Part shown: positions 1 to 10,300 of the stretch, piece by piece
How the letters are laid out: every line of letters starts with the position of its first letter
Position numbering within the stretch: the stretch's first letter is position 1
Source: LMUY01 sp965199005
Lineage (GTDB): Bacteria; Pseudomonadota; Alphaproteobacteria; Acetobacterales; Acetobacteraceae
Assembly (NCBI GenBank): GCA_965199005.1
Contig: CBDAQK010000001.1
Coordinates: forward strand, 1-64,000
DNA: 64,000 nt
Direction: 5' to 3'
Notes under the pieces: model-generated
What the model was told of the DNA's origin: nothing
Seen by the model: the letters and a program-made list of their open reading frames with translations, nothing else
Databases searched by the model: none
Translations under genes and position numbers: made by a program

Positions 1-158
1 CCGGCCTTTACGCGGCGCCACAAACAAATGCAGTCTACCGTAGACGAAAATGAAGCTCATCGGCCTCTGCCGGCACTCTGGGGCACCCGTACTCTGATGC
101 AGTGCTCCAGCATGCTGCAAGCGCTTGAGCTTCGTGGTTGGAATGGGAGAACGGCCGG
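1..158. other. Leader upstream of the T6SS operon
   Basis: I find no convincing gene in this stretch. It should hold the promoter of the T6SS operon, but I cannot point to a clear -35/-10 pair. A purine-rich GGGAGA at 145-150 lies 8 nt before the ATG at 159 and is the probable ribosome binding site of the first gene. Confidence 0.4.
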
Positions 159-1979
159 ATGAATTACGACGTCAGCTTCGGCCATCTTGGCAAGGCCTCG
201 CGCGCGGCGCCCGGTGCGGCCTTCCGGCTCGCCATTCTCGGTGATTTCTCCGGCCGCGCGAGCAAAGGCGTGCTGGAGACTGGGGCCAAGCTTGCAGCCC
301 GCAAGCCGCTCCGGGTGGATGTCGATACGCTCGACGACGTCATCGCCCGACTAGCGCCCCGGCTGCTGGTGCCGCTCGGCGACGAAGGCACGGTCGAGAT
401 CGAGATCGCCAGCATGGACGACTTCCATCCCGATCAAGTTTGCGAGGGGTTGCCGTTATTCTCCGAGTTGCTGCAATTGCGCCGCAACCTGCAGAGCCGC
501 GCCGGATTCGACCGTGCGTCCAAGGAGGTGCTGTCTTGGGCAGGCGCCGAGCCGCTGGCTGCGGCGGAGACGCGGCGCGCGCGCGGCGGCGCCATCGCCA
601 CCGATCGCAAGCTGAGTGATTTTGCCCGTCTGACGGGCCGGCCTGCGGTTGCCGAGGCATCCACGGACGACCTCATCCGCCGCTTGGTCGGCCCGTTCAT
701 CGTTCCCGCGAAAGATGCGCGGCAAGAGGCCCTCGTTGCGCGGGTGGACACTGCCCTGTCGGACGCGATGCGCCGGGTGCTGCATCACCCGGAATTCCAG
801 TCGGCCGAGGCATTGTGGCGCGGCGTCGAAATGCTGGTGCGCGGGCTGGAAACCGGCGCCCGGCTGCAGATCGTGCTCTATGACATATCGGCCGAGGAAC
901 TGGCGGCCGACCTCGCTGCCACGGACACGCTCGAGGACACCGCGCTGCACGCTTTGCTCATCGACCAGCCGGCGCTCGATACCGCCGCCGGGCCGTTGAG
1001 CTTCATCGCCGGGCTGTATGGGTTCGAGCTGTCGCCGCCGCATGCCGACCTGCTTGGGCGGATGGCGCAGCTGGCGGGCGCGGCTGGTGCCCCCTTCGTC
1101 GCCGCGATCGGACCGGATGCGCTGCGTACGCCGCGGCACGAGTGGCATCCGCTGGTACAATCGGCGTGGACTGCCCTGCAGGACATGCCCGCCGCAGCCT
1201 ATCTCGGCCTGGCCTCCCCGCGCTTCCTGCTGCGCATGCCATACGGCAAACGCACCGACCCAATCGACGCATTCGCGTTTGAGGAATTCACCCGGCAAAG
1301 CGGGCTCAGCGGCATGCTGTGGGGAAACCCGGCGTTGCTGGTGGCCCAGTTGGCGGCGACGAGTTGGCAAAAAGACGGCAAGGCGATGAAGCTCGGCAGT
1401 GCCAACGTGGTGGGCGACCTGCCGGTCTATGTCTATCACGACGCCGATGGCGACCAGGTGGCGCTGCCCTGCACGGAGCGGCTGTTCAACGAGCGCCAGG
1501 CCATGCAGATCGCGAGCGCCGGTGTCATCCCCGTCGTCAGCCTGCGTGGCCGCCCGGAAGTCCGGGTGGCCGGTTTTGCTGCGTTGGGCGGCGCACCGCT
1601 CGCGGGCCGGTGGGCGCCCGTGGAGATCAAGCCGCAACCAAAAGCCGCGCCGGTGCCGGCCGCAGCCCCCATCCCTGCGCCTGCAACAGAAGAGAGTGCG
1701 GCTCCAGCCGAGGCGGAAATCGACACGACGGATTTGGACAATCTCCTTGCCGATTTGACCGCTCCGGAGGCCGAGACCGTCGCCGAAGCAACCATTCCCG
1801 AGGCGCCAGTTGCGGAAGTCCAGGCCGCCGAGGCGCCGGCCGCCGAGGCACCGGTGGTCGAGGCCGCAGCGGAAGACGACCTGGACGCACTTCTGGCCAG
1901 CCTTAGTGCCGAACCACCGCCCACCCCGGCCGATGACACGGATGCGGATTTGGATGCGTTGCTGGCATCCCTGAAATAA
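159..1979 (+). CDS. T6SS sheath protein, TssB-like plus TssC-like fusion
   Basis: This 606-residue protein combines both sheath subunits of the T6SS contractile tail. Residues about 20-110 look like the small subunit TssB (ImpB/VipA), with an ILGDFSGR segment and a DDFHPD motif followed by an LLQLRRNL helix. Residues about 190-470 look like TssC (ImpC/EvpB), including HHPEFQSAEALWRGVEMLVR. The tail from about residue 485 is rich in Ala, Pro and Glu. It carries three short acidic/hydrophobic repeats of the form DLDxLLAxL at residues 525, 574 and 597, the last at the very C-terminus. ATG 159 is preferred over TTG 138 because GGGAGA precedes it. A separate complete TssC is encoded at 12933, so this protein may supply the TssB half of the sheath or form a hybrid subunit. 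The domain calls come from motif recognition. The fusion reading is fairly secure, the role of the tail is unknown. Confidence 0.8.
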   Translation: MNYDVSFGHLGKASRAAPGAAFRLAILGDFSGRASKGVLETGAKLAARKPLRVDVDTLDDVIARLAPRLLVPLGDEGTVEIEIASMDDFHPDQVCEGLPLFSELLQLRRNLQSRAGFDRASKEVLSWAGAEPLAAAETRRARGGAIATDRKLSDFARLTGRPAVAEASTDDLIRRLVGPFIVPAKDARQEALVARVDTALSDAMRRVLHHPEFQSAEALWRGVEMLVRGLETGARLQIVLYDISAEELAADLAATDTLEDTALHALLIDQPALDTAAGPLSFIAGLYGFELSPPHADLLGRMAQLAGAAGAPFVAAIGPDALRTPRHEWHPLVQSAWTALQDMPAAAYLGLASPRFLLRMPYGKRTDPIDAFAFEEFTRQSGLSGMLWGNPALLVAQLAATSWQKDGKAMKLGSANVVGDLPVYVYHDADGDQVALPCTERLFNERQAMQIASAGVIPVVSLRGRPEVRVAGFAALGGAPLAGRWAPVEIKPQPKAAPVPAAAPIPAPATEESAAPAEAEIDTTDLDNLLADLTAPEAETVAEATIPEAPVAEVQAAEAPAAEAPVVEAAAEDDLDALLASLSAEPPPTPADDTDADLDALLASLK

Positions 1980-2015
1980 GCCAGCCGATCTTGCGGTGCA
2001 GCATGGCGCCCCGGC

Positions 2016-2555
2016 TTAGGGCGGCGTGAGCACCAGATCGATGCGGTTGGCCTGCTCCGGCAGCGTCGCGTCGCGCGTTTCGCGGGTGATGCGCAGGGCG
2101 GCGACGCCGAGCGAGACGAGTTCGGACTGCGCCAGACCGTACCGAAGATCGGTCAGGGCTGCGGCCATCGGCGACGCGCCGGCCACTGCGTAGCAGACCA
2201 GCAGCAGCGCCTTGTCGGGTTTGTTCAGTGCAATATCGGCGACCATCTGCAAAGACGCCATGGCGTCGGCGCCGAGTGCGGCCGACCAGTCGGGGAAATC
2301 AACCGACATCTCACCCCACTGACCCCGCGCCCGTCTCACAATGGCAGGGTGAATGAGCCACATGACCTCTTCGGTATCCTCCGGGCCCGCCAGTGCCAGG
2401 CGCAACTGGTCAATGGCGGATTTGGACTCGCACGCGACGACTTCGACCGTTACATGAGGGCGTAAGGTATTTGCGAGGAGGTCGTCGATGTATTGGTCTC
2501 CGCGAACCAGCCAACCTTGCCCGGAGCACTCGGCAAGCAGGATGTCAGCTACCAT
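2016..2555 (-). CDS. Hypothetical protein antisense within the T6SS cluster
   Basis: I do not recognise this 179-residue protein. It is the only leftward gene between the sheath gene and tagH. It reads as a soluble alpha/beta protein with no signal peptide or membrane segment, and has a hydrophobic core stretch KALLLVCYAVAGASP near residue 125. The ATG at 2555 and the start of the rightward FHA gene at 2592 give a short divergent gap. A longer upstream start for the FHA gene would overlap it. No strong ribosome binding site is visible. It could be a T6SS-associated accessory protein, but only its position suggests this. Confidence 0.55.
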   Translation of the reverse strand: MVADILLAECSGQGWLVRGDQYIDDLLANTLRPHVTVEVVACESKSAIDQLRLALAGPEDTEEVMWLIHPAIVRRARGQWGEMSVDFPDWSAALGADAMASLQMVADIALNKPDKALLLVCYAVAGASPMAAALTDLRYGLAQSELVSLGVAALRITRETRDATLPEQANRIDLVLTPP

Positions 2556-2591
2556 GACTCTCTCCCGTCTATCATCTGTTCTGGCCTAGCC

Positions 2592-4085
2592 GTGGCCCTG
2601 AAGCTCTCGCTCTCTGGTGCCGCACGGGGCACGCGAACGCTCACAGCCGGGACGCTATCGATCGGACGGGGTGAGCGCAACGATTGGCAATTGGCCGACC
2701 CCGAGCGGCATTTGTCGAAGACGCATTGCGTGATCAGCGCCGAGAGCGGCAAATATGTGCTGACCGACCTCAGCACCAACGGCGTCTACGTCAATGGCGC
2801 GCGTCAGCCAACCTCCCGCGACAGCCGGATCACCTTGACCGACGGCGACGAATTCCGTCTTGGCGATTATAGCGTCACGGTGGAAGAAATTCCCGACCCG
2901 CTGGCCGCAAGGCCGGCATCCGGGGGTTTCGAGCGCGACGCCGATCCGCTCGATATCGATCCGTTGGACGATCCGCTTGGCCGCGCGCCCGACCCGTCGT
3001 TCAGCCACCCCACGCATCCGAGTCCTGTCGCACGCCGGATGGATGACCCGTTCGACCGGCAGGACGAACAGCGGGGCCGGCCGGGTTCCAGTCCGGATGA
3101 CGATTTGTTCTCCGGGGTCAAGCCCGCGATGAACTGGACCGGACCGTCGCAGCCCGACAACGCCGACGCTCCGCGCCATGCCATGCCGGTGCCTCGCGTG
3201 GTGCCGGCGGTGAACCCGATGGACATCGATTTCGATGCGCTGATTGGCGACCTCTCCCCCTTCAGCGCACCACCGCCGGCCGAGCGGGTGCCCCCTGCCC
3301 CGCCTCTGGCAAGGCCAGCCGCACCGCCGCCGCCCGCCCACCAGCCGGCAATGCCGGACCCCTTCGCCGACCCTCGCGATCCCTTTGCCGAATCCACCGG
3401 CCTGTCAGCGCCGCCGCAGGCAATGCCGATGCCAGTGGCGGCCCCGCCGCAGATGGCGGCGCGACCGCCCGTGGCGCCCGAAGCGGGCGCCGAGGCCATA
3501 CAACTCGCCCTGCAACTGGTTCTGGAAGGCGCAGGAATCGCACAGAGCCCGTTCGCCAGCGGCATGAAGACCGACGCCGAGGCCACCCTGCGCACGGTTG
3601 GACAAATTCTCCGCGCCCTGACGGAGGGGCTCCGCGAAGTTCTGATGTCGCGCACGGCCATCAAGGGCGAGATGCGGGTCGAACAAACGATGATGAAGTC
3701 CAACAACAACAATCCGCTGAAATTCTCCTTCACCACGGACGACGCCATCGTTGCGCTGCTGAGCGCCGGGCGGCCCGGCTATATGCAACCCTTGGCCGCG
3801 ACGCGGGAGGCGTTCGAGGACATCAAGCTGCACGAATTGGCCGTGATGGCGGCGCTGCAGGCCGCGCTCGTGAACCTGCTGCACCGGTTCGACCCGGAGA
3901 CGCTGGAATCCCGGCTTGCCAGCAACGTCCTGGGAAGCGTGCTGCCAGCGGCCCGCAAGGCCCGGCTCTGGGAGAACTTCAGAGAACTGTATAAGACCAT
4001 CGCAAGCGAGGCTGAGGACGATTTCCAGGCGGCGTTCGGGCGCGCGTTTGCAAAGGCCTATACTGCGCAAACCCGGCGGGAGTAG
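2592..4085 (+). CDS. tagH: T6SS-associated FHA-domain protein TagH (Fha)
   Basis: This 497-residue protein would read threonine phosphorylation and control T6SS assembly, as Fha proteins do in other systems. An FHA domain occupies residues about 10-95, with SIGRGERNDW, the HLSKTHC segment and the DLSTNGVYVNG strand typical of phosphopeptide-binding folds. A Pro/Asp-rich linker follows (about 100-325). The C-terminal 170 residues match the conserved TagH C-terminal domain: LRTVGQILRALTEGLREVL, then NNNNPLKFS, then a GYMQPL segment. I chose GTG 2592 because translation from it starts just before the FHA domain. The alternative at 2493 would overlap the opposite-strand gene, and its extra residues resemble nothing. 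A PPM phosphatase sits at 15863, but no partner kinase (PpkA) is in the window. Confidence 0.85.
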   Translation: MALKLSLSGAARGTRTLTAGTLSIGRGERNDWQLADPERHLSKTHCVISAESGKYVLTDLSTNGVYVNGARQPTSRDSRITLTDGDEFRLGDYSVTVEEIPDPLAARPASGGFERDADPLDIDPLDDPLGRAPDPSFSHPTHPSPVARRMDDPFDRQDEQRGRPGSSPDDDLFSGVKPAMNWTGPSQPDNADAPRHAMPVPRVVPAVNPMDIDFDALIGDLSPFSAPPPAERVPPAPPLARPAAPPPPAHQPAMPDPFADPRDPFAESTGLSAPPQAMPMPVAAPPQMAARPPVAPEAGAEAIQLALQLVLEGAGIAQSPFASGMKTDAEATLRTVGQILRALTEGLREVLMSRTAIKGEMRVEQTMMKSNNNNPLKFSFTTDDAIVALLSAGRPGYMQPLAATREAFEDIKLHELAVMAALQAALVNLLHRFDPETLESRLASNVLGSVLPAARKARLWENFRELYKTIASEAEDDFQAAFGRAFAKAYTAQTRRE

Positions 4086-4150
4086 TCGCGGCATACTTCC
4101 TTTCCCCCGCGTTCCGGTGCATCGTTTTTGGCGTAACAGGAGGGCTGCGG

Positions 4151-4651
4151 ATGGGTCGAACGGGACCGGCTGGACAAGCAACGACGATCCGGCGGGCCAT
4201 GACCGTGTTGCTGACGGCAGCCATTTCGCTCGCCGCATGCAGTAGCCCGCCGCCGCCGCCGCCGCCGACGGTTGCGCAAGTGAAGCTCATCGCCAGCAGC
4301 GACGTGAACCCGGCGCAATCGGGCAGCGGCGCACCGGTTGTCGTGCGCGTCTACCAACTCGCCTCGCCCGCCGCGTTCGATAAGGCTGAGTTCTTCCCGC
4401 TGCTGAATGGCGATGCCGCTGCATTGGGGCAGGATTTGGTGAAGCGCGACGAGTATCTGATGGCCCCCTCCACCACGAAGGAGGCCTCTGTGACTGTGCC
4501 AGACCGGGTGATGAGCATCGGTGTGTTCGCGGCTTACCGGCAGTTCCAGACCAAGGTTTGGCGCCTCGACGTCGCGTTGCCACCCCATAAGACGACACCG
4601 GTCACCATCCGCCTCGGCGCCGACGGCCTGGTTGCGGAGCCGGGACCGTAA
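4151..4651 (+). CDS. tssJ: T6SS outer-membrane lipoprotein TssJ
   Basis: TssJ is the outer-membrane lipoprotein that anchors the TssJLM membrane complex. The 166-residue product has an N-terminal hydrophobic segment ending in a lipobox, ISLAAC, with the lipidated cysteine at residue 30, followed by a run of prolines. The mature part has the small beta-sandwich pattern of the family (VKLIASSDVNP, VVVRVYQL, FPLLNGD). AGGAGGG at 4138-4144 is a strong ribosome binding site for ATG 4151. An internal ATG at 4199 would give a more ordinary short signal peptide. It is followed 2 nt later by tssK. Confidence 0.9.
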   Translation: MGRTGPAGQATTIRRAMTVLLTAAISLAACSSPPPPPPPTVAQVKLIASSDVNPAQSGSGAPVVVRVYQLASPAAFDKAEFFPLLNGDAAALGQDLVKRDEYLMAPSTTKEASVTVPDRVMSIGVFAAYRQFQTKVWRLDVALPPHKTTPVTIRLGADGLVAEPGP

Positions 4652-4653
4652 CC

Positions 4654-5991
4654 GTGGGCTGGGACAACAAAGTCGTCTGGAGCGAGGGGTTGTTCCTCCA
4701 GCCTCAGCACCTTCAGCAGCAGGAGCGCTACCTTGAGCGGCTGATCCGTGCGAGCACGGCCGGGCTGACGCCGTTCAGTTACGGGCTGAGCGAGCTGGAG
4801 GTGGACGCCGACCTGCTGCGGCTGGGGAAGTTTGCCTTGCGCTCCGCCGCCGGGCTGATGCCGGATGGCACCCCGTTCAGCATCCCGGGTGAGGTAGACC
4901 AGCCGACCCCGATCGATTTGCCGGAGACGCTGCGCAACACGACGCTGCACCTGATCCTTCCGGTGCGCCAACCCGGCGCGGTAGAGACCACCGCCCCCGG
5001 GCGCATGGAGAGTGCCGCGCGGTTCGTGGTGGACGAACACGAGACGATCGATACCAATGCCGGCTACCAGTCGGTGGCCACGGTGCCGATCGGCCGGCTG
5101 CGGATGCGGCTGGCGCTGGAGCAGGATAGCGGGGGCGGCCAAGTCGCACTGGGGATCATCCGCGTGGTGGAAGTGCGGGCCGACCGCGCCGTGGTGCTGG
5201 ACGAAGCCTATATCCCGCCTGTACTGATCTGCGAGACGTCGGGCGTGCTGGCTGGGTTCGTCGCCCAATTGCAGGGATTGCTGCATCAGCGGGCAGAGGC
5301 GCTGGCGGGCCGCGTATCCGAAAGCACGACGCGCGGCGCGGCGGAGATCGCCGACTTCATGCTGCTGCAATTGTGCAACCGCTACGAGCCGCTGATGACC
5401 CATCTGGCAGCCAGCATCGGTCAGTTGCATCCCGAAACGCTCTACAGCGTGTTGGTGCAGCTTGCCGGCGAGCTTGCGACGTTTACCGAAAGCCGGAAGC
5501 GGCCGCCGTCATTCCCGCCTTACCGTCACGACGACCTGCACGGCACGTTCCGGCCCGTCATGTCCGCGCTGCGGCAATCGCTGTCGGCGGTGCTGGAACA
5601 AACCGCGGTGCCCATCCCGCTGCAGGAGCGCAAGTTTGGGATCCGGGTGGGTCCGATCGTGGACCGGAGCCTGGTTACGGACGCAACCTGGGTCCTTGCG
5701 GTCAAGGCGCAGATCCCTGCGGAAACCCTCCGCCGCAATCTGCCGAACCAGATCAAGATCGGGCCAGTGGAGCAAATCCGCGAGCTGATCAGCGTGGCGC
5801 TGCCAGGGATTGCGATACGGGCGCTGCCGGTGGCACCACGTCAATTGCCCTACTACGCTGGAACCTCGTATTTTGAGTTGGACCGCAGCAGTGCGTATTG
5901 GGCCGCGTTGGCCCGGGCGGGCGGTGTCGCGATCCATATCGCGGGCGAGATTCCTGGGCTGGAAGTCGAATGCTGGGCGATCCGAGGATAG
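4654..5991 (+). CDS. tssK: T6SS baseplate-membrane connector TssK
   Basis: TssK trimers link the cytoplasmic baseplate to the TssL/TssM membrane complex. The 445-residue protein begins with the family signature: WDNKVVWSEGLFLQPQHLQQQ, then RYLERLI. It has normal TssK length. Translation starts at GTG, 2 nt after the tssJ stop, which implies coupling, and tssL follows 3 nt after its stop. The order tssJ-tssK-tssL-tssM is the common core order of T6SS loci. Confidence 0.93.
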   Translation: MGWDNKVVWSEGLFLQPQHLQQQERYLERLIRASTAGLTPFSYGLSELEVDADLLRLGKFALRSAAGLMPDGTPFSIPGEVDQPTPIDLPETLRNTTLHLILPVRQPGAVETTAPGRMESAARFVVDEHETIDTNAGYQSVATVPIGRLRMRLALEQDSGGGQVALGIIRVVEVRADRAVVLDEAYIPPVLICETSGVLAGFVAQLQGLLHQRAEALAGRVSESTTRGAAEIADFMLLQLCNRYEPLMTHLAASIGQLHPETLYSVLVQLAGELATFTESRKRPPSFPPYRHDDLHGTFRPVMSALRQSLSAVLEQTAVPIPLQERKFGIRVGPIVDRSLVTDATWVLAVKAQIPAETLRRNLPNQIKIGPVEQIRELISVALPGIAIRALPVAPRQLPYYAGTSYFELDRSSAYWAALARAGGVAIHIAGEIPGLEVECWAIRG

Positions 5992-5994
5992 CCG

Positions 5995-7356
5995 ATGGCC
6001 AATGATCCATTTGCAGAACCCGGCGATACGGAAGGCACGGTGTTTCGGCCGCGCCCGTCCGGCACGTCGGCCGGGTCAAGCGACCGCCTGCCTGGGAGCA
6101 TGCGTTCGGCCGCCCCGGCCCGGCCGCTGCCCAAGATCGGCGACAACCCCTTGGTGGCTGCGGCCAGCCCAGTGCTCGCCGCGGTCATCCGGATCGCCAA
6201 CGACCGGGCGCAACCACCCGACCCTGAAAAGCTGCGCAACGCGATGGTCAAGGCCATCCGGGGGTTCGAAAGCGATGCGCTGGCCACCGGGCTGGAGACG
6301 AGGTCGCTTCGGGCGGCGCGCTACGCGCTGTGCGCCACCATCGACGACATGGTGCTGAGCACCCCGTGGGGGAGCCGGTCGAGTTGGGTGCAGCAGAGCA
6401 TCACGAGCATCTTCCACAACGAGGTGATCGGCGGCGACCGGTTCTTCGACATTCTCGAACAGATGCAAACGGATTTGGGCCATCACGCCGAGGTGGTCGA
6501 GTTGATGTATCTCTGTACGTCGCTGGGCTTCGAGGGCCGCTACCGGGTGCTGCCCCGCGGCGTGGCGGCCTTGACCGAGTTGCGGGAGGGCGTCTACCGC
6601 ACCCTGCGGCAGCGCAAGGGCGACTTCGAACGGGAGTTGTCACCCCATTGGCGGGGGCTCGCCGCCGGCGCACGGAGCCTGGCGAACCGGCTGCCGCTCT
6701 GGATTCGCGCCGTTGCCACGGTGGCGATCGCCACGGCGATGTACATCACCTTCACGTTCCTCTTGGCGAACACGTCGGACATGGCTTTTGCGGAACTATC
6801 TGGCCTGCCGCCCAAGGCGGCAATGGCGGTGGCGCGCAGTGCGGCCCGCGCGCCCGTGACTGTCCCGGTTCAGGCGTCGGCCCCTGCGCCGGCGCCCGCC
6901 GCGGCGAGCAGCTTCAGCATGCGCCTGCGGCAATTTCTGGCGCCGGAAATCCGCCAAGGCTTGGTGCAGGTGCTGGAGGATGCGCAGACCATCACCGTGC
7001 GCCTGACCAACCGGAATATGTTTGCGTCGGGGACGGCCGTGCTCGGCCCCACCTACCCTCCGTTGCTGGTGCGCATCGGCGACGCGCTGGAGACGGAGCC
7101 GGGGCAGGTCAGCGTATTCGGGTATACCGATAACCAAGCGATCCGCACCGCACGCTTTCCCTCGAACTTCGAGCTGTCCCAAGCCCGGGCCGACATCGTT
7201 GCCGCCGCCTTGCGAAGCCGCGTCAAGGACCCGACCCGGATCAAGGCCGAGGGTAAGGGGGAGACGGATCCCATCGCCAGCAATGCAACGGCGGACGGGC
7301 GGCAGCAGAACCGGCGGACGGAGATCGTGCTGACCAAGGCATCGGACTCGCTATGA
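5995..7356 (+). CDS. tssL: T6SS inner-membrane protein TssL with OmpA-like domain
   Basis: This 453-residue protein is an extended TssL (DotU/IcmH family). The cytoplasmic DotU domain spans about residues 50-225, with ALCATIDDMVLSTPWG and the FFDILEQM segment. One transmembrane helix lies at about 235-258. A low-complexity Ala/Pro linker follows, then an OmpA-type peptidoglycan-binding domain from about 335 to the end (VFGYTDN, NFELSQARA, NRRTEIVL). The extra domain would tether the secretion machine to the cell wall from the periplasm, a known variation in TssL. Its stop overlaps the tssM start by 4 nt (ATGA), so the two are translationally coupled. Confidence 0.93.
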   Translation: MANDPFAEPGDTEGTVFRPRPSGTSAGSSDRLPGSMRSAAPARPLPKIGDNPLVAAASPVLAAVIRIANDRAQPPDPEKLRNAMVKAIRGFESDALATGLETRSLRAARYALCATIDDMVLSTPWGSRSSWVQQSITSIFHNEVIGGDRFFDILEQMQTDLGHHAEVVELMYLCTSLGFEGRYRVLPRGVAALTELREGVYRTLRQRKGDFERELSPHWRGLAAGARSLANRLPLWIRAVATVAIATAMYITFTFLLANTSDMAFAELSGLPPKAAMAVARSAARAPVTVPVQASAPAPAPAAASSFSMRLRQFLAPEIRQGLVQVLEDAQTITVRLTNRNMFASGTAVLGPTYPPLLVRIGDALETEPGQVSVFGYTDNQAIRTARFPSNFELSQARADIVAAALRSRVKDPTRIKAEGKGETDPIASNATADGRQQNRRTEIVLTKASDSL

Positions 7357-10300
7357 TCAGGCGCCTCGCCCAATCGCACTGGTTCAAGACGGCGCTCGTC
7401 GTCCTCATCATCATGGCGGTGGTTTGGCTGGCGGGACCACTGCTGGGTTTCGGGTCACTCCACCCGCTGGAAACCGAAATCGCCCGCATCATCGCGATCG
7501 CCGTGCTGTTCGTGCTGTGGCTGGTCGCGAACCTCATGCAGGATCTGCAGAGTCATAAGCGGGACAAGGCGCTCACGGCCGGCATCGCCAGGGTTTCGCC
7601 AGAGGCTCAGGCGGCCGAGGCCGAGAAGAAGGAGACGGAGAAGGCGTCGGCTGAGGAAGTCGCCCTGCTGGGTGACCGGCTGCTGAAGGCAACCCAGGCG
7701 CTGCGGAAATCCAAGCTCGGCGGCTCGAAGAAGCGGCTGGCGACGATGCCGTGGTACATGATCATCGGGCCGCCGGGCGCCGGCAAAACCACGGCGCTGC
7801 AGAATTGCGGCCTGCGCTTTCCGCTGGAAAACGCCAAGCCGATTGCAGGCATTGGCGGCACCCGCAATTGCGAGTGGATGTTCACCGACGAGGCGGTGCT
7901 GATCGATACGGCGGGCCGCTACACGACGCAGGATAGCGCCGCGCAGGTGGATAGCACCGGCTGGCTGGCCTTCCTGCATCTGCTGAAGAAGCACCGGCGG
8001 CGGCAGCCACTGAATGGCGCGCTGGTGGCGATTAGCCTGTCCGATCTGGCGACCCAGACGGAGGCCGAGCGCAAAGCCCATGCGCGCGCCATCCGCCAGC
8101 GGGTTCGCGAGTTGCACGACACGCTCGGGCTGCGCCTGCCGGTCTACGTGATCTTCACCAAGGCGGATTTGATCGCCGGGTTCGCGGAGTTCTTCGACAA
8201 TTTGGGGCGGGAGGAACGGGAGCAAGTCTGGGGGATGACGTTCCCGCTGGACACCGGGACGGATGAGGAGGGCGCGGTCGCGGCCTTTCCGGCGGAGTTC
8301 GACCTGCTGGTGTCGCGGCTGAACGACCGGATGCTGGAGCGGGTGCACCAGGAACCGGATGTGCGGCGCAGGCGGCTGATCTATGGCTTCCCGCAGCAGG
8401 TCGCATCGTTGCGGGACGTGGCGGCGGAGTTCCTCACCGACGCCTTCCGGCCCAGCCGGCTGGAGGCCCGGCCGATGCTGCGGGGCGTTTATGTCAGCAG
8501 CGGCACCCAGGATGGTACGCCGATCGACCGGCTGCTGGGAACGATGGCGGCAGAGTTTGGTTTGCCGCGCCAGGCCATCGCTGCCCCGTCCGGTCCTGGC
8601 AGGAGCTATTTTCTGGCGCGGCTTTTGCGCGAAGTGGTGATTGGCGAGGCGGCCCTGGCCGGGTTGGACCCGAAGGTGGAGCGCCGGGCGAAATTCGTCA
8701 GCATCGGCGCCTATGCGGCCTGCGCCCTCGTATTGGCGCTGCTGGCAGCGGGCTGGACCGCCAGCTATTTTGGCAACAACGAACTGATTTCGCAGGTTCA
8801 TGCCGGTGCTGCCTCCTACAACGCGGAATTTGTTGCATTGCAGCGCCGCGGGCCGATGGACCAGGATTTGGCGGCGACGATCCCCGCCCTCGACACGCTG
8901 CGGAACATACGCGGCGGCTACAACGAGCGTGACGCCGCGACCCCCATCTTGCTGACCTTCGGCCTGTTCCAGGGCACCAAGCTCGCCCAAGCCTCGACCG
9001 ACGCCTACATCAACGCGCTCAACCGCATCCTGCTGCCACGGCTGCTCTCCCGCGTAGAGGCGGAAATCGCCAGCCGCATGAACAATTTGGACTTCCTATA
9101 CCAGGTGCTGAAGGTCTACCTCATACTCGGGCGCCAGGGTCCACTCGACCGGGACTTGGTGATGCAGTGGATGCAGGCCGAACTGCTCGCCACCTATCCT
9201 AGCGAGGAGGATACGCCGACGCGGGACGATCTGTTGCAGCACGTGAGCGCATTGCTAAGCCAGCCGCTGCAGCCCTTGCCATTGAACGACGCCCTGATTG
9301 CCCAGGCGCGGGCGGTCCTGACCAAGGAGCCACTCGCCGAGTATAGCTACAACCGCTTGATGCGCAGCAAGCGCGTGCTGGCCATGCCGGTTTGGACCCC
9401 GGCAGACAATGGTGGCCCGGGGGTTGGCCGGGTGTTCCAACTCCGCTCCGGTAAAGGCCTCGATACCGGGGTGCCCGGCATCTACAGTTGGCCGGGTTAT
9501 CACTCCGTGTTCGTGACGCTGCTGCCGGAGGTGACCCTCGACATCACCGAGGATAGCTGGGTATTCGGCCGGCAAAAGCGGGACGTACAGGCGACGATCC
9601 GCGACACGGCGCGGCTGCGCCGTGACGTGCTGGGCCTTTATTTTGACGATTACGTGCGGCGTTGGGATGCCGAGTTGGCCGATATCGCCATCAAGCCTTA
9701 CACCACCATGGATCAGGCGCTGGACCAGCTCAGCCTGCTCTCCGCGCCCGTTTCGCCCTTGCGGGACCTGTTGCAGGCAATCGACGCGCAGACGCAGTTG
9801 AGCCGCCCGGCCGCCACCGACGCCGCGGTTGCCGCGGCGGAAGCGAAGGGCGCTGCCATCGGGCAACGCGCCAGCGGGTTCGCGGCGCTAGAGGCGCGCA
9901 GCGGCCTGAGCGTCAAACAGAACCAATTGGTGGGCATCATCTCGGAAGCCCTCGGCACCGATGCCAACGGCAAGCCGGTCGACCCCGCCACGCGCGTGGA
10001 CGACCATTTCCGAGCCTTGCACAATTTCGTTACGGCCACGCCCAATGCGCCGGCGCCGATGGAAGCGGCGATCGCCGGCATCTTGGCCCTGTATCAAAGC
10101 TTCAACCAGGCTGCCAACGCGCCAGGCCAAGGTCAGGGCGTGAACCTGATGAATAGCGTGAACGGCGGGGGTGGCGCGGCCGGTAGCGGGCCCGGACCGG
10201 CCGCGCGTTTGCAGGACCTGACGCGCAGCATGCCGCCCGAGGTGGCAAACATGTTGGGCCCGGTGGCCCGCAACGCGACCCAGGTCGCTGCGAACGGCGC

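Noticed and set aside
1..60. Leftward open frame of 20 codons starting at base 60 and running off the window
   Set aside because: It is short, has codon use unlike the neighbouring genes (AGA, TTT, TTG) and no clear ribosome binding site. It may be the start of a divergent gene but cannot be supported.
456..1637. Long minus-strand open frame across the sheath gene
   Set aside because: It is antisense to a gene with clear TssB/TssC motifs, and its product is Arg/His/Gln-rich and resembles no protein.
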